Source: Monocercomonoides exilis
Taxonomy: Eukaryota; Preaxostyla; Oxymonadida; Polymastigidae
Assembly (NCBI GenBank): GCA_001643675.2
Contig: LSRY02000029.1
Coordinates: 930,001 to 994,000, forward strand
Direction: 5' to 3'
Length of the DNA: 64,000 nucleotides
Position numbers and translations under genes: made by a program. The notes beneath the pieces are model-generated. The model was not told the DNA's origin. It did no database searches and worked only from the letters and a program-made list of their open reading frames with translations. Shown piece after piece: positions 52,476 to 63,892 of this stretch. The stretch's first letter is position 1, and every line of letters begins with the position of its first letter.

Positions 52476-55400
52476 ATGTTTTTTCATCACTTTTTATTTT
52501 TGCTTGCTTTTGAAAATGTTTGGTGCCTTTCAACGGAACAAATCATTCAATCTGTCACAATATTTCCTCCAACTGGTTCACGAATAAACCCTCGTTATTC
52601 ACCGTTCGTTCACTGTTTTTCAAATAATGGAAAACCAAGTTTGTTCATTTATGGAGGTTTTGGAGAAAACGAAAAAGCGCTTTCAGATGCATATATTGCA
52701 AATCTTGAACCTTTTTTTTCGTCACGAGTGAGCATTTTTGCTGATGGTCCAAAGCCATTGGTTAAATTTTTTGCACAATTCAAAGTTGGAAACACATTTT
52801 TCATTTGGGGCGGGCAGAAAGACACAAAAATTTCAAATGCCCTTTGGTCATTTGATATTTCATCGCAGGAATGGAAAGAATTGGATGAAGGAAAAACGAT
52901 TCCTGAAGCAAGACATTCAATGGCATACGCATCAGATGGAGATAAACTGTATATTTTTGGTGGGATCAGTGCATCTGGGTTTCTAAATGATCTGTGGGAA
53001 TTTGACACACAAAATAACCAGTGGAAAGAATTGAAAATAGTCACCGGAGGAGTTGGCCCTGAACCTTGCAGCGGTGCAGGTATGCTTGTTGCAAATGGAT
53101 ATGCTGTTGTTTATGGAGGAGATACTGGAGGAGATGATGACTTTTCACTCGATATGTTCAGAATAAAGATCGACACAATTTCTTCTCAATCATGGGAAGA
53201 AGTTAAAATAACTGACAAGGATGGAAACGCAAGCAGCATTCCGAATTCTCGTTCCCAATTTGGTCATGCTACATTTATTTCTTCGGATGGTGCATTTGCG
53301 TATATTCATGGAGGGCGTCAATCAAACAATTTGTTCGATTATCAAAATTCGTTATTAATTCTTGATTGTTGTCAAGTTGTCAAAGAGGGAAATGATATAA
53401 AAACTGCAAAATATAAAGAAATTACATTTAACTTTCCGAAGTTGTTGTGTCTTTGCGGATGTACAACTGATTCAGATGGAAACCTTTTTATTTTTGGAGG
53501 GAAAACGAAGGATTCAATTACAGGAGATTTATATGTCGTCATGAAAGAAGATTTGTCATTAAGGATTTCAGAAGAGGAGATTAAATCCGAGCCAGCAAAA
53601 GAGCGAAGACAAAAATTCAGAAAGAAGATTATTAGTGAAGAATATATAGATACGAAGTCAGGTCAATTAAGCAAACATTCAAAATCAGAAAATAATTCTC
53701 GTTTAATTTATCATGATAGTAATTCTCCGTTCATTCGTTTAATTTCAGTGAATGAACTTGGTCCATCTCCACGTGTGAATCCAACAGTTGGATCATTTTC
53801 CGATGGCTTTTTTGTATATGGAGGACGAGATCCAGAAACAGGAAAAATTTTCAATGATTTATATTCATGGACTTTTCTTGAATCTGATTGGGTTAAAAGG
53901 AATCCAATTGAGGGCTCAGAGACACCTCCAGCAAGAGAGCTTGCATCTTGTTGCATCGAAAGGAGCCGATTATTATTCTTTGGAGGCTTAGGGATTAATC
54001 CACAAACAGGAACTGTAGAACCATCAAATGAATTGTGGGAATTTTCCCTTGAAACACACTCATGGAAACAATTGGGGAAAAAATCTGTGAAAAAGCCAAC
54101 AGCTGTATATGGTGCATCTTCAGTTACATACATGGATCATTTGATTATTTCAGGAGGAATAGATAGGAGTGGAAAAATATCTTCATCTTATTATATGTTT
54201 AATTTTGGCACAGATTCTTGGATGGATGCTTTCTATATTCAACCTTTATTTAAAAATTCACTTTTGGTAACGAACATGATCACTTCGAAAAAAAATAGTG
54301 AAAGTGAACAGCAAAAGTTTGCAAGCAATAAAAAAAAATACACTTTCACGCCTAATTCAACAGATGGCTTCAAAAGCACAAAATGGGATTTGATGTCGAC
54401 AGATAATAAGCAAGTTGAAAACGCCAGTCAAAAAATGAGCAATGATGATGAAACTACACATGCAAATCTAATTGTCATTGGAGGAATGGATGGTATTTCT
54501 CCAATCAAAGGGTTTATATGTTATGACTTGGTAGAGTCGTTGAAGTCAAAAATATCTCAACAAACAAACTGTTCGATGAATGATGAAGATATGAATCATA
54601 TTTTTCACTACCAAGATGGGATGGCATTACCTTTTGAAAATAAAGTATTAATGTTCGGAGGGAGAAATGGAGATCGTGCAATGGATACTTTCAAAGTTGT
54701 AGAATTCGACAAGTATGGCCATGCAACGGTGTCCGAAGATGATGGAACAGAACTTAAAAATGGTATTCATCTTGATGTAGTTGAAGCTGGGTGCACAATT
54801 TTCCAAAAAGACATTATTTGTTTTGGTGGAAGGAAAATAAGGAATGGAGGAATTGTAATGCCAACAGCACTTGATACATTTCGAAATATTAGCATACGAA
54901 AAGATGTTTTAGGTTGTTCACCAGGGTATTTTCAGAATAATGAATATGACTGCGAATTATGTCCTCCAGGCTATTATTCGAATTATCATGGAAGTAAGGT
55001 TTGCCTTCCTTGCCCAGCAGGGACGAATGGCGAATTGAAAGGTGTCCAGGAATTTGATTGCAAATTTGTTGAAGCTGGAAAATTTACAAACACTTCTGGT
55101 TTAACAGAACCAATGAACTGCTCCGAAAAACAGTTTTGTCCAATCGGTTCAGCGTCAAATAACAACACAATGCCAACAGCCGATCCTTCGAGAACAACTC
55201 AACCTCAATCATTCCAAGAGCCATCCAAAGCAGTGGCTGTGATAAATATTATTTCTTATGTTGCTCTGGCGGCTATAGGTTTTGTGGCAGCTTTGTTTCT
55301 TCTCTGTTTTCGAACAAAATCATGCATGTGGAAACTGGATGGATATTCAAGCAAGTATAGTGACTCTCTTGATCCACATACGCACTCTTCAGTCAAACAA

Positions 55401-56569
55401 ATAAGAAAAACAACATTTGGAGGATTTGTTTCAATTGTTGCCATTTTTTTTGTTGCTGGAGTTGTTCTTTCGAATATTTTGGGTTTTTTCTTATTCAACA
55501 TCACTGAGACAAGGACAACAGTCGATGCTTCAACAGAAAGTCATATATTAGAACATTTCACAAACAATCATGTTCTTATCGAGCTGACTTTGATGGACTA
55601 TACTGGAGAATGTGTAGGACCTGTGAATAAAGAGATTAATGAAAAATCTGGTAGGTGTTCAGACAAGTTAGGATTGGGGAAATTATCATTTGATCCAGAT
55701 GGTATGTGTCTGTTTTTTATTGTTAATTAAATTTTGTATAATTTTTTTGTTGCATTCATTAAAAAATATGCCATTTAGGATTGAAAAAAGATCAAAATTT
55801 GTTTTTCACACCAACTTGCACTCAAATTCATTCCAATAATTATTATTGTCGTCCAACACATAATTGCAAGATTACTCTTGAAGGTGAAAACGTAAATATT
55901 CCATTGAAAAATGTTCAAATGGACATTTTTTCCATGTTTTCTTCAGAAAGAAACGTGTCGTGCAGAGCAATAAAAGTTTTTGCATCTTTTGATTCTGCTG
56001 TTCCCGAGCAACATAACCTGAAATTTGGTCCAAATAATTACAATTCTTCAATTGAAGATATCATTTTGAGCGACAATAAAACAGTATTCAGTGGTCCAGT
56101 ATCGACAAACGTAACGTTGGAGCTTGTTAATTCAATTTTTAGTCAAAATGCTCTTCTCAAATCTTCAGATAAAAAAAAAGGACATCTCATCAACCACATT
56201 TCATTCGATAACGGATCCTTTTCAGATTATCCAAACATATATTATAACTTCGGTTTGGGTGTCAATATAAAATTCAAGATGGAAAAATCTGTGGTTGTCA
56301 CTCAGCGTTCAATGAAAATATCTTGGGCAACGTTTTTTTCATCTCTTGGTGGGTCTTTTGTTTTCTTTGGATATTTTGGTAACATTTTACCCGTATTTGA
56401 AATGTTAATGAACATTAATTGGCCTTGCGGAAAAAAAGTGCAAAAGAAAGTTTCTTCAGTGTTTCACGATTCTTTAAGAAATACAAAAAAGGTAGAATCC
56501 CACATTGAATATTTAAAGGAAATGAAGTCAACAATAGATGAACCTCTTTCTTCAAATTCTTTGCTTTGA
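52476..56569 (+). CDS. Kelch-propeller, Cys-rich multi-pass membrane protein
   Basis: Exons 52476-55701 and 55779-56569; the 77-bp intron starts GTATGT and ends TTTAG, and the join gives 1338 aa in frame. N-terminal signal peptide (MFFHHFLFLLAFENVWC). Residues about 30-800 hold repeated Kelch blades: GG dipeptides preceded by hydrophobics (LFIYGGFGEN, LYIFGGISASGFLNDLWEFD, GFFVYGGRDPETG, LLFFGGLGIN, VLMFGGRNGD) each followed by W at the blade end. Then a GCC2/GCC3-type Cys-rich stretch (CSPGYFQNNEYDCELCPPGY), a transmembrane helix (AVINIISYVALAAIGFVAAL), a second (GFVSIVAIFFVAGVVLSNIL), an extracellular-type domain in exon 2, and a last helix (GGSFVFFGYFGNILPVFEML). Such Kelch/GCC2 membrane proteins occur in ciliates and trichomonads as putative surface receptors. 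A possible adhesion or sensing role is inference. Confidence 0.85.
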
Positions 56570-56882
56570 TGTTTCAACGCTGATAATTGTGTAATTCATT
56601 TATTCATTATGAAAAACAAGAAAAATTTTTATCAAAAATTGTTTGAAATTATAATGGTCTAAGTGGAAAAAATTCTTTTTTTCTGAAAATATTTGTTGAT
56701 CAAAAAACTGAAATGTTATCAAAAATCTGTGTTAATGCCAATAAACGGCAAATGGGTATGATAAGACCAGTGAAAAATTCATATCATAACGATTTCTTTT
56801 TCATATTCCTGCAGGATAAATCATTAGTGCAATGAAGATATAGTCAATTTTTATCATCAATTTTTACAAAGAAAGAAACTTT
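56570..56882. other. Spacer after the Kelch gene
   Basis: 313 bp of AT-rich DNA between the Kelch stop and palindrome W. Nothing recognised beyond the expected 3' UTR. Confidence 0.5.
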
Positions 56883-57329
56883 GGGTGGTATTTTTTTCCG
56901 GACATTTTTTTTATCCGGAAAAAAATTTAAAATTTAAATATCTCAACAAATATTCAATATCAATTTCCAGCAATTTGCACAGTTGTATGTTAGCATATAT
57001 GACATCGATTCATATACAAAATTTTCATAGCAGGGTTGTATTTTTTTTTTTGAAATAAATAATTTTTATTTTTGAAAATCCGACTTTTGATGAATTTTTC
57101 TATTGAAATAAAATGATTCAATTTATCCTATATGCATAAAACTTATTTTTTCCATGATATTAACAATTCTGGTTATTTTTTATTTTCCACAATTTGCTCT
57201 TTCTAACGGAATGAAAATCTGTCATTTTTGAAAAATCATTGTCAATGGGACAACTTAAAAAATATTTTTCATTAAATGAAGGAGCATCTAACTGAAACCA
57301 ACACTTGTATAAATTAATATAATAGTTAT

Positions 57330-57586
57330 GGGTGATTATTATTGAAATCATAATTTTTTTAGGTGTGTTGTTTTTTCAAATGTAGTTTATTTTTGGTAAG
57401 AGATTTTGTATTCAAATGCAAAATTTATTTCAAAAGTTTTCAAAAACAAATGTTTAAGCCGAATTGAAGATGAAGATGTTTTTGATAAGCCTTTTCTTTT
57501 ATCATTGTTCGTTTGTTGATATTTTATTAATCTTTTTTAATCGAAATTTTGAAACAGATAAAATATGATTTCAATAATAATCACCC
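57330..57586. mobile_element. 257-bp MITE at the palindrome centre
   Basis: Tips GGGTGATTATTATTGAAATC and its exact inverse, body GGTGTGTTG...AAGATGAAGATG. It is the uninterrupted relative of the MITE that hosts the large island. Its flanks are inverted (TTAT/ATAA) because they belong to the palindrome arms. Confidence 0.75.
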
Positions 57587-57976
57587 ATAACTATTATATT
57601 AATTTATACAAGTGTTGGTTTCAGTTAGATGCTCCTTCATTTAATGAAAAATATTTTTTAAGTTGTCCCATTGACAATGATTTTTCAAAAATGACAGATT
57701 TTCATTCCGTTAGAAAGAGCAAATTGTGGAAAATAAAAAATAACCAGAATTGTTAATATCATGGAAAAAATAAGTTTTATGCATATAGGATAAATTGAAT
57801 CATTTTATTTCAATAGAAAAATTCATCAAAAGTCGGATTTTCAAAAATAAAAATTATTTATTTCAAAAAAAAAAATACAACCCTGCTATGAAAATTTTGT
57901 ATATGAATCGATGTCATATATGCTAACATACAACTGTGCAAATTGCTGGAAATTGATATTGAATATTTGTTGAGAT

Positions 57977-58231
57977 GAGTGATTATTTTTGAAATCATAA
58001 CTTTTTTCGGAGTGTGAATAATTTATTGGTTTTCTGCTATTTTCCCAAAAGGTTAAATTCGAATGTTCCATGCTTTTCAATTGTGACAAACGCTGATATT
58101 TGAGAAAAAAATAATATGCAATAATCTGTTTGTCGTATTTCCACTTTTCAGAATTCATTCAAAAACATTTGATGCTTTTTTTCATTCCGAAATTGTTCAC
58201 AGAAAAAATCTGATTTCAAAAATAATTACCC
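57977..58231. mobile_element. 255-bp MITE inserted in the right palindrome arm
   Basis: Left GAGTGATTATTTTTGAAATC, right inverse GGGTAATTATTTTTGAAATC. Flanked by AGAT at 57973-57976 and 58232-58235; removing the insert plus one AGAT restores the symmetry of the palindrome arm, which proves the insertion and its 4-bp duplication. Confidence 0.85.
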
Positions 58232-58292
58232 AGATATTTAAATTTTAAATTTTTGTCCGGATAAAAAAAATGTCCGGATAAAAAAACTACCC

Positions 58293-58669
58293 TATTATTT
58301 TTTCAATTTTTGCATTATACTAAAATATAAATTCCGTATTGAAGCCCTAATATTTTTATAAATGAAGTTTTTAATGAAATTTCTTTTAGCGTTAGCCCTA
58401 ATTCATAGAGTTCTGTTGTTAAAATAAGTTTAAATGGGGAAAAAAACCAAAAAAACATTATTATAAAAAATGATGGGCTTGATCAAAGATAATTATCTTT
58501 TTTAAGATTTATTACGTTGGTAGATAATTTAATTTTTGAATAGAATATAATAACTGATCTTAATTAATGAGTTCGTTGAGCTCAGTTTCGATACAGTTTT
58601 AGGTGTTTTCAAGAAAAAAAATCATTACAGGCTGCATAATCCACTTTTGCCCAATAAACTAAAGAACTT

Positions 58670-58724
<55 letters not shown>

Positions 58725-59095
58725 TATATATAAGTTTTGGATTATTTTGTTAGAAAAAAATTTATTTTTGAATTTCAAAAAATTTGAGGAAAAACAAGTT
58801 TCCGATTCACTTTCTTCTTCTTTCTCTCTCTTTTTTTATTATTAAGCAAAGCGATGAAAGGCTATTTCAATCCAAAAAAATTTTTTTAAAGATATGTCAC
58901 ATTTTCTCCATGGTCGTTGCGCTTGTTGAAAAATGAAATCAAAGAATTATATATTGCGTTGCGTTTTAACTTTTCATTTGAAAACAAATGAAAAATACAA
59001 AAAGTGAAATGTATCCACGAAAATATCCTTATAATAAGGAAATAAAGACAATAAATTTATAAAAATTGATAAATTATTTATCACTGATACAATTT
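58293..59095. other. AT-rich spacer with (TA)n
   Basis: About 800 bp between palindrome W and the 3' end of the A20/AN1 gene. It contains the TA microsatellite listed separately. No gene seen. Confidence 0.5.
58673..58721. repeat. (TA)n microsatellite
   Basis: About 24 uninterrupted TA units, self-complementary and able to extrude as a hairpin. Likely polymorphic in length. Confidence 0.95.
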
Positions 59096-59689
59096 TCAGA
59101 TTTTACTTATTTTTTCTGCTTCGAGCTTTGGATTTAATTTAATAAGAGAAGGATCGATTGATTGCTTCCAATCATATGTGCAATTATGAGATTCTGGAAA
59201 TCGATGTGCAGAACAAAAGTGCAATCCACATGAACAATCAAACGACATAAATCCTAGCTTCTTTTTACAAAAAGCACATTTTGTAGATTGAAAGAGTCCA
59301 GCTGAACTGGATTTTTCTGTTGAGTGATTCGGAAGCTGAGATGCAGTCGAAGTTTCGTTTTCTATTTTTGAATTTTCGCGACGATTTACAATAGCTAAAT
59401 CTGCAGGTTTTTCTTCATTCACAAAATTTGATGATTTTTGTGAAGATATCGGAGAAACACTTTCCTTCAAAGAAGATGACGATGATTTCTGAATTGTTGA
59501 TGAGCTAAAATCACTGTTAACTCCTTCCGATTTTTCCGGTTGCTCTGCTCGATTATGCTGTTGCTTTTGTTGATATTCACGATAACATTTTGAGCACATT
59601 CCCAAAGTTGCTGCACTTCCATAAAACCCGCATCCTGCTTTGCACAACGATGGCTCTTGATAAGAAGATGGTTGTTGAGTTGATGACAT
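59096..59689 (-). CDS. A20/AN1 zinc-finger protein (ZFAND5/6 or plant SAP type)
   Basis: A 197-aa single-exon protein, TGA at 59096. The N-terminus has an A20 finger with four Cys (CKAGCGFYGSAATLGMCSKC, residues 16-35). A Ser/Glu-rich linker follows, and the C-terminus has an AN1 finger (CAFCKKKLGFMSFDCSCGLH and FCSAHRFPESHNCTY, about residues 137-171) with the complete Cys/His set. Size and order match the ZFAND5/6 family and plant stress-associated proteins. Known role: A20 fingers bind ubiquitin, AN1 fingers assist, and the proteins link ubiquitinated cargo to the proteasome or stress signalling; cytosolic. The gene is divergent from the next one, with about 200 bp between starts. Confidence 0.92.
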   Translation of the reverse strand: MSSTQQPSSYQEPSLCKAGCGFYGSAATLGMCSKCYREYQQKQQHNRAEQPEKSEGVNSDFSSSTIQKSSSSSLKESVSPISSQKSSNFVNEEKPADLAIVNRRENSKIENETSTASQLPNHSTEKSSSAGLFQSTKCAFCKKKLGFMSFDCSCGLHFCSAHRFPESHNCTYDWKQSIDPSLIKLNPKLEAEKISKI

Positions 59690-59887
59690 TTTCCTTTAAA
59701 AACAGCAGGAACGATTGTTTTAATACAATTGTTAACAACAAAAAAGTTAAGGGCGCATATAATTATTTTATATTGGGTCATCATCAGTTTTTTAGACAAA
59801 AAAATTATTTTCACATTGCATAATCAGCAAAAACATTAAATTGATTAATATCACTTTATTTCTGTTGAAGCCTTTTGAAAAATTAAA
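59690..59887. promoter_or_regulatory. Divergent promoter region, A20/AN1 and 442-aa genes
   Basis: 198 bp between two start codons pointing away from each other; both promoters must lie here or extend into the genes. No motif that I can name. Confidence 0.5.
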
Positions 59888-61308
59888 ATGAAAACAGATT
59901 CATTTAGGTTGAGTATATTTTTTTTTGGTTTAATAATTACTGGCTTTTTCATTTTATTTGACCCTTATATTCACCATGTCATTTGAAAAAATCAATTAGA
60001 CAGCAATGTTCCACAAAGAAAAACTTCCTTGATATGAAAAATCTGTCAAAAATTAAAGATTCAGATTCATACTTTTATGGGAAAAAATCTATCGACTCAA
60101 ATGAGCAATGGGAAGACTGGAAAAGATGCCGTGATCAAACAAAGCAAGAAGAATTTAAATTTGAAAGAGAGCTTGCGAACATTAAGCAATTTCAACAAAA
60201 ACGCTTATCATCAAATTTGACAACAAAATTGCATTTAAAACAAGATCAACTTTATAACAGCGAGGAAAATGAGGAACGAAATACAAGGGAAATGTCATTT
60301 TGTGAAGAGAAAAGAAATTTGCGAGTTGTTCAATCTTTACCAAATATGTTCCATCAAAAATTTAACTCAACATTCCATACTCGTTCAATAATAACGCAAA
60401 TGAAAGAGCACCCTCAAGAACTTCCTCACACTGCCGAGCATATTGCATTGCCGCTTTCTCCTGAAGATCTTTCTCGTTCATGTGATTTCCCTGATCGCCT
60501 TTCATTAACCGATATTCAATCTTTACAAAGACGCAATCCGTATCGAATGAGGCAAACAATAACGTGCCGTAAAAAAGAGAGGACTTCTGCTTCTTCGAGG
60601 CAATCTGAGAGGCCATCAGCAAGTTTATCAACGTATCTTCAAGCTGTTTCTCCTTCGATGCCATCATCTTTGTCGAATGCTCCAGCTGAAACCAGAGCAC
60701 CTCCGCTGGTCGAACTGCCAATTCCTCTCAAAGCCATCAATGAAGTTCTTCCGCCGCCCGTTATTTCTTTTCCCTCTCCTCTTGTTTCTTCTCTGAAGTG
60801 CTCTGTTGCTCGCACCAGCACATCTTCTGACTCGCCTTATTCTGCACAATCCCCAGATGCATCTTCATCTTCCTCTTTTTCATCATCATCATCATCATCT
60901 TCTTCTTCTTCTTCATCTTCTGAAGACACCCATTTGCTTCTATCATCTTCCTTCTCATCGTCTGCTCTGCCCTTCTCCGTCCGATTTTCGCACAGCTCGC
61001 ACTCCTCTCCCTTGTCTTGTACCGTCTCTGGAGAGTATCCAACAGAAGACCATGTGATTGTCCACCGGTCTGTTCTGATTCCGACTGATACGCCTTTGCA
61101 GCGCTGTGTGGAGCAGTGGGTGTGTGTGCACGGCGTGTGGATGCGGCAGAAGGACGAGCTGAGGAGCTTAGCAGCGCTGATTGAGAAGAAGACACAGGCC
61201 GAGAAGGAACAGGAGCTGATGGTGGCTCAGAGACAAAAGGAGAAAGTGAGGAGAATTAGACAGGAAGGAGAACATGCACAGAGGAAGATAAAGGCAAGTT
61301 GCTTGTGA
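59888..61308 (+). CDS. Unrecognised 442-aa Ser-rich protein, two exons
   Basis: The long frame has no ATG near its open start. A 20-nt first exon (59888-59907, MKTDSF) with donor GTTGAG and acceptor ATTAG (intron 59908-59999, 92 bp) joins in frame at RQQCSTKK and gives 442 aa; without splicing the first in-frame ATG is 60034. The N-terminal half is charged and helical (EQWEDWKRCRDQTKQEEFKF). The middle is Pro/Ser-rich with a polyserine run at about 60865-60925. A compact stretch near the end (HRSVLIPTDTPLQRCVEQWV, CVHGVWMRQKDELRS) leads into a Glu/Lys/Gln coiled coil (AEKEQELMVAQRQKEKVRRI). TGA at 61306. I do not recognise a domain; a cytoskeletal or ciliary coiled-coil protein is a guess only. 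Confidence 0.65.
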
Positions 61309-62207
61309 ATTATTTAGAAAAAAAATTAATAAATGTGAAAGACAAAAAATATAAAGAAAAAAAAAAAGAAGAAATATGAAAGAAATTAGTTTTGATAGAT
61401 GTGAAAGAAACGTGAAATAGTTCATGTTTTTAGCAGTCGCATCTTCGTTGTGTATTTATTTGCTTTTCATTGTATTTAATTAGGATGTTTTTATTTTTAA
61501 TGATATTCTTCCAGGCTTTTATTGGAACATACAACTTTGATTTAGTTATTTTATTATTAACGCTCTCTTTTCAGTGTTATAATAATCTTTTCTTTACTAT
61601 TTAATTTGCTTTATCCTTTTTTATTTTAACTGACATTTATGAACGTGATCAGCTTGATCATTCCTTTTTTATTTATTTGAGCAACATCTTCAAAAGTTGT
61701 TTTGCTTTACAGATATTTTTCTTTGATTTTTCTTTTATTTATCTTTTTTTCAGTTCATTTTTCCAAACCGCGTTTTATTTTCAGTTTTTATTCTTTTGCT
61801 TTTGGATCTCCAAATTCATTAAAGAATATGTCATTCACCATCGCCGTATCAGTTAAAATTACTTGAAAAACCGATTTTTCTTTGTTGGTTGTTTGATGTT
61901 AGCAGTTTCGAAGTGAAGAATAAAAAAAATTGTCTACATACAAAATATGGAGAATGTAACATAAAAGCTAAGAGCCAAACACAAACATCCAAAGAAATGA
62001 AAATAAAATAAGAATTCTTCTTTTGCTAAAAAGATATGGAATAAGCTATTTAATAAGCTTTTTGTGTACGAAGCAACATTCTATCAATCAATTGATGTTG
62101 CAAAAATTAATTATTACAAAAAAAAAAGGTTATAAAAATTTCATGTGAGATTATAAACACTCAGGAAAGAGATGAATGACATAAATGCTATAGTTAATGA
62201 ACTTTTG
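61309..62207. other. Spacer between convergent genes
   Basis: About 900 bp of T/A-rich DNA between the 3' ends of the 442-aa gene and the transporter gene. No gene, repeat or RNA signal that I can support. Confidence 0.55.
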
Positions 62208-63892
62208 TCACTGAAGAGGGAAAATCTTGTTGAGAATTGCATACCACGCCACAAACACCGGAAAGACGAGGAAAAACGACTGCAGCACGATTGACAGAGT
62301 AATCTCGCCTGAAAGCATGTTGAACTCCTTCGAAAGGGCAAATGTCACAACAGACAGAGGAAGTGCATTGATAAGCACAGCAGCGTGCTGCTGGTCTGTG
62401 CGGAGGGAGAGAGGAGAAGAGATGTTTGAAGGGGAGAAGACTGGAATAAGGATGATTGCCAGCATCACAAGGGGAGATATCACAAAGCGGATGAGGGCGA
62501 ATAGGATGACGAGGGGGATGTTGATGTGAGGACGAGGCGAGGCAAATGAGGAGGAAGGAGAAGGAGAAGCAGGAGGAGGAGAAGAAGAAGATGATGATGA
62601 TGAAAATGGAGAAGAAAGAGGAAATGAAGATATTGCTTTGACCGATGCAAAAGGGGAAGAAAGAGAAGATTCAGATTGTTCTGTGGTTGAAGATTGCATT
62701 TCTTGGTTGTGTTCATTTTCTTGTTCCACATGCACATTTTCATCGTTGCTTGCATCAGATATTTTATCGCTTGGAACATGAACGCTTTCCTTTTGACAAG
62801 AATCATCCTCAGAAGAGGAAAAAGATTCTTTTTCTCTATCATTGTTTTCTTGAATGCCCCAATTTCCATCATTTGGCTGAAATGTCATTTCTTCCATTTT
62901 GACATGGTTCATGTTGGAGCCCGCACTATGTGGCAAACGTTTTTTAAAGAAAGCTTTGACTTTTCCCCAATTTATCTTCAAAGCAGGAGCATGAGCACTT
63001 CCAAAACGAATTATCAATAAATGAAAAATAAGATTATATATATCAGCCAAATAAAAATAAATAAATCAAAAACCTGAATAGTCCAATGTTAAACATTACA
63101 ACTGAAAAGTTGCTCGAACTCGTTTGCTGAATAAAAGTCTTTAGCCAAAGTGGCTTTGTTATTCTGCAAAAATTCAGAATCAATCCAAGAAGCATGCCCC
63201 AAACAAGCATATTAGTAACAACACGGAAAATGACTTTTGGAACAAGTTTTAGAGCATCTATTGCATTAAAGTGGCCTTGCTTTGAAGGATTTTTTGCAAT
63301 TGTCTCTTTTTTCATCTTGTCAAATTCACAGATAAACAATGAAAAAGGGAAAATTCCAATGGAATCTGGAACCGCTGAGAGAACGCATAACAGTCCCATA
63401 TTGAATGAAGGATACATGCTAATAAGAAATGCACTGAACAATTTGAAATACAATCATCAATTTCAATATTAAAATGTAAATGAAACATAAAAACACAACA
63501 AACTTTCCATAGACAATATTATTCGAATAATTTGCATTCATCTGCAACATATTGTACACGCCCAGCGTGTATTTTTTAAGGAAAAATCCGGGTATAGCAA
63601 ATAGAAGAGCCATCACAGTTTTATGAATAAGAAAAGGAACTATAAATCGCAATTCTGAGACTTCAAAAAATCGTCTACCGCAAAAAGATTAGATAAGAAA
63701 AAGATGCATTTCAAACTGAGTTAATATAGAAGTTGCTGTCATTGGCAATGAAATCATCAAAGTATATCTATTAATTCCATCAACATGGTGAGGCAAAATA
63801 GTATCTGTAGTTCCAATTAACCATCCAAAGAAAAAAACAAGAAATGCAGGAACAAGAGCAATTTGTGCAACGTCAGCATAAGAGCCTGACAT
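62208..63892 (-). CDS. Auxin-efflux-carrier family (PIN-like) transporter, four exons
   Basis: Exons 63892-63717, 63674-63504, 63433-63074 and 62997-62208 join in frame to 498 aa; introns of 42, 70 and 76 bp start GTTTGA, GTTTGT and GTTTTT. The N-terminal part is several hydrophobic helices (IALVPAFLVFFFGWLIG, LRFIVPFLIHKTVMALLFAI, MYPSFNMGLLCVLSAVPDSI, RVVTNMLVWGMLLGLILNFC). A long polar Ser/Glu/Pro-rich loop follows (about residues 260-370), then more helices (INIPLVILFALIRFVISPLV, NALPLSVVTFALSKEFNMLS, LQSFFLVFPVFVAWYAIL). Two bundles split by a cytoplasmic loop, plus the ALPLSVVTFALSKEF motif, fit the Mem_trans/PIN-like family, which exports small organic anions from the cell or ER. Substrate unknown. 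TGA at 62208. Confidence 0.82.

Larger units (their letters stand above)
56883..58292. mobile_element. 1.4-kb palindromic element W
   Basis: Two arms of 447 bp: 56883-57329 reads GGGTGGTATTTTTTTCCGGAC inward and 57587-58292 is its near-perfect inverse once an inserted 255-bp MITE (57977-58231 with one AGAT copy) is removed; the tip there is GGGTAGTTTTTTTATCCGGAC. The centre is a 257-bp MITE (57330-57586). Two identical 63-codon frames (57160-57351 minus, 57565-57756 plus) exist only because the arms mirror each other. I find no 4-bp duplication at the outer edges (CTTT against TATT). GGGT tips place it in the same broad group as D3 and G. Confidence 0.75.

Noticed and set aside
57160-57756. 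Two identical 63-codon ORFs on opposite strands
   Set aside because: They mirror each other because they lie in the arms of palindrome W and run into the MITE tip; composition is transposon DNA, not a gene pair.
56879-58296. 4-bp target duplication around palindrome W
   Set aside because: Flanks are CTTT and TATT, which do not match; insertion by the same mechanism is not supported for W.
4509-62210. TAA/TAG reassigned to glutamine
   Set aside because: The confident genes, several thousand codons with many Gln, use only CAA/CAG; TGA preference alone does not prove a new code.
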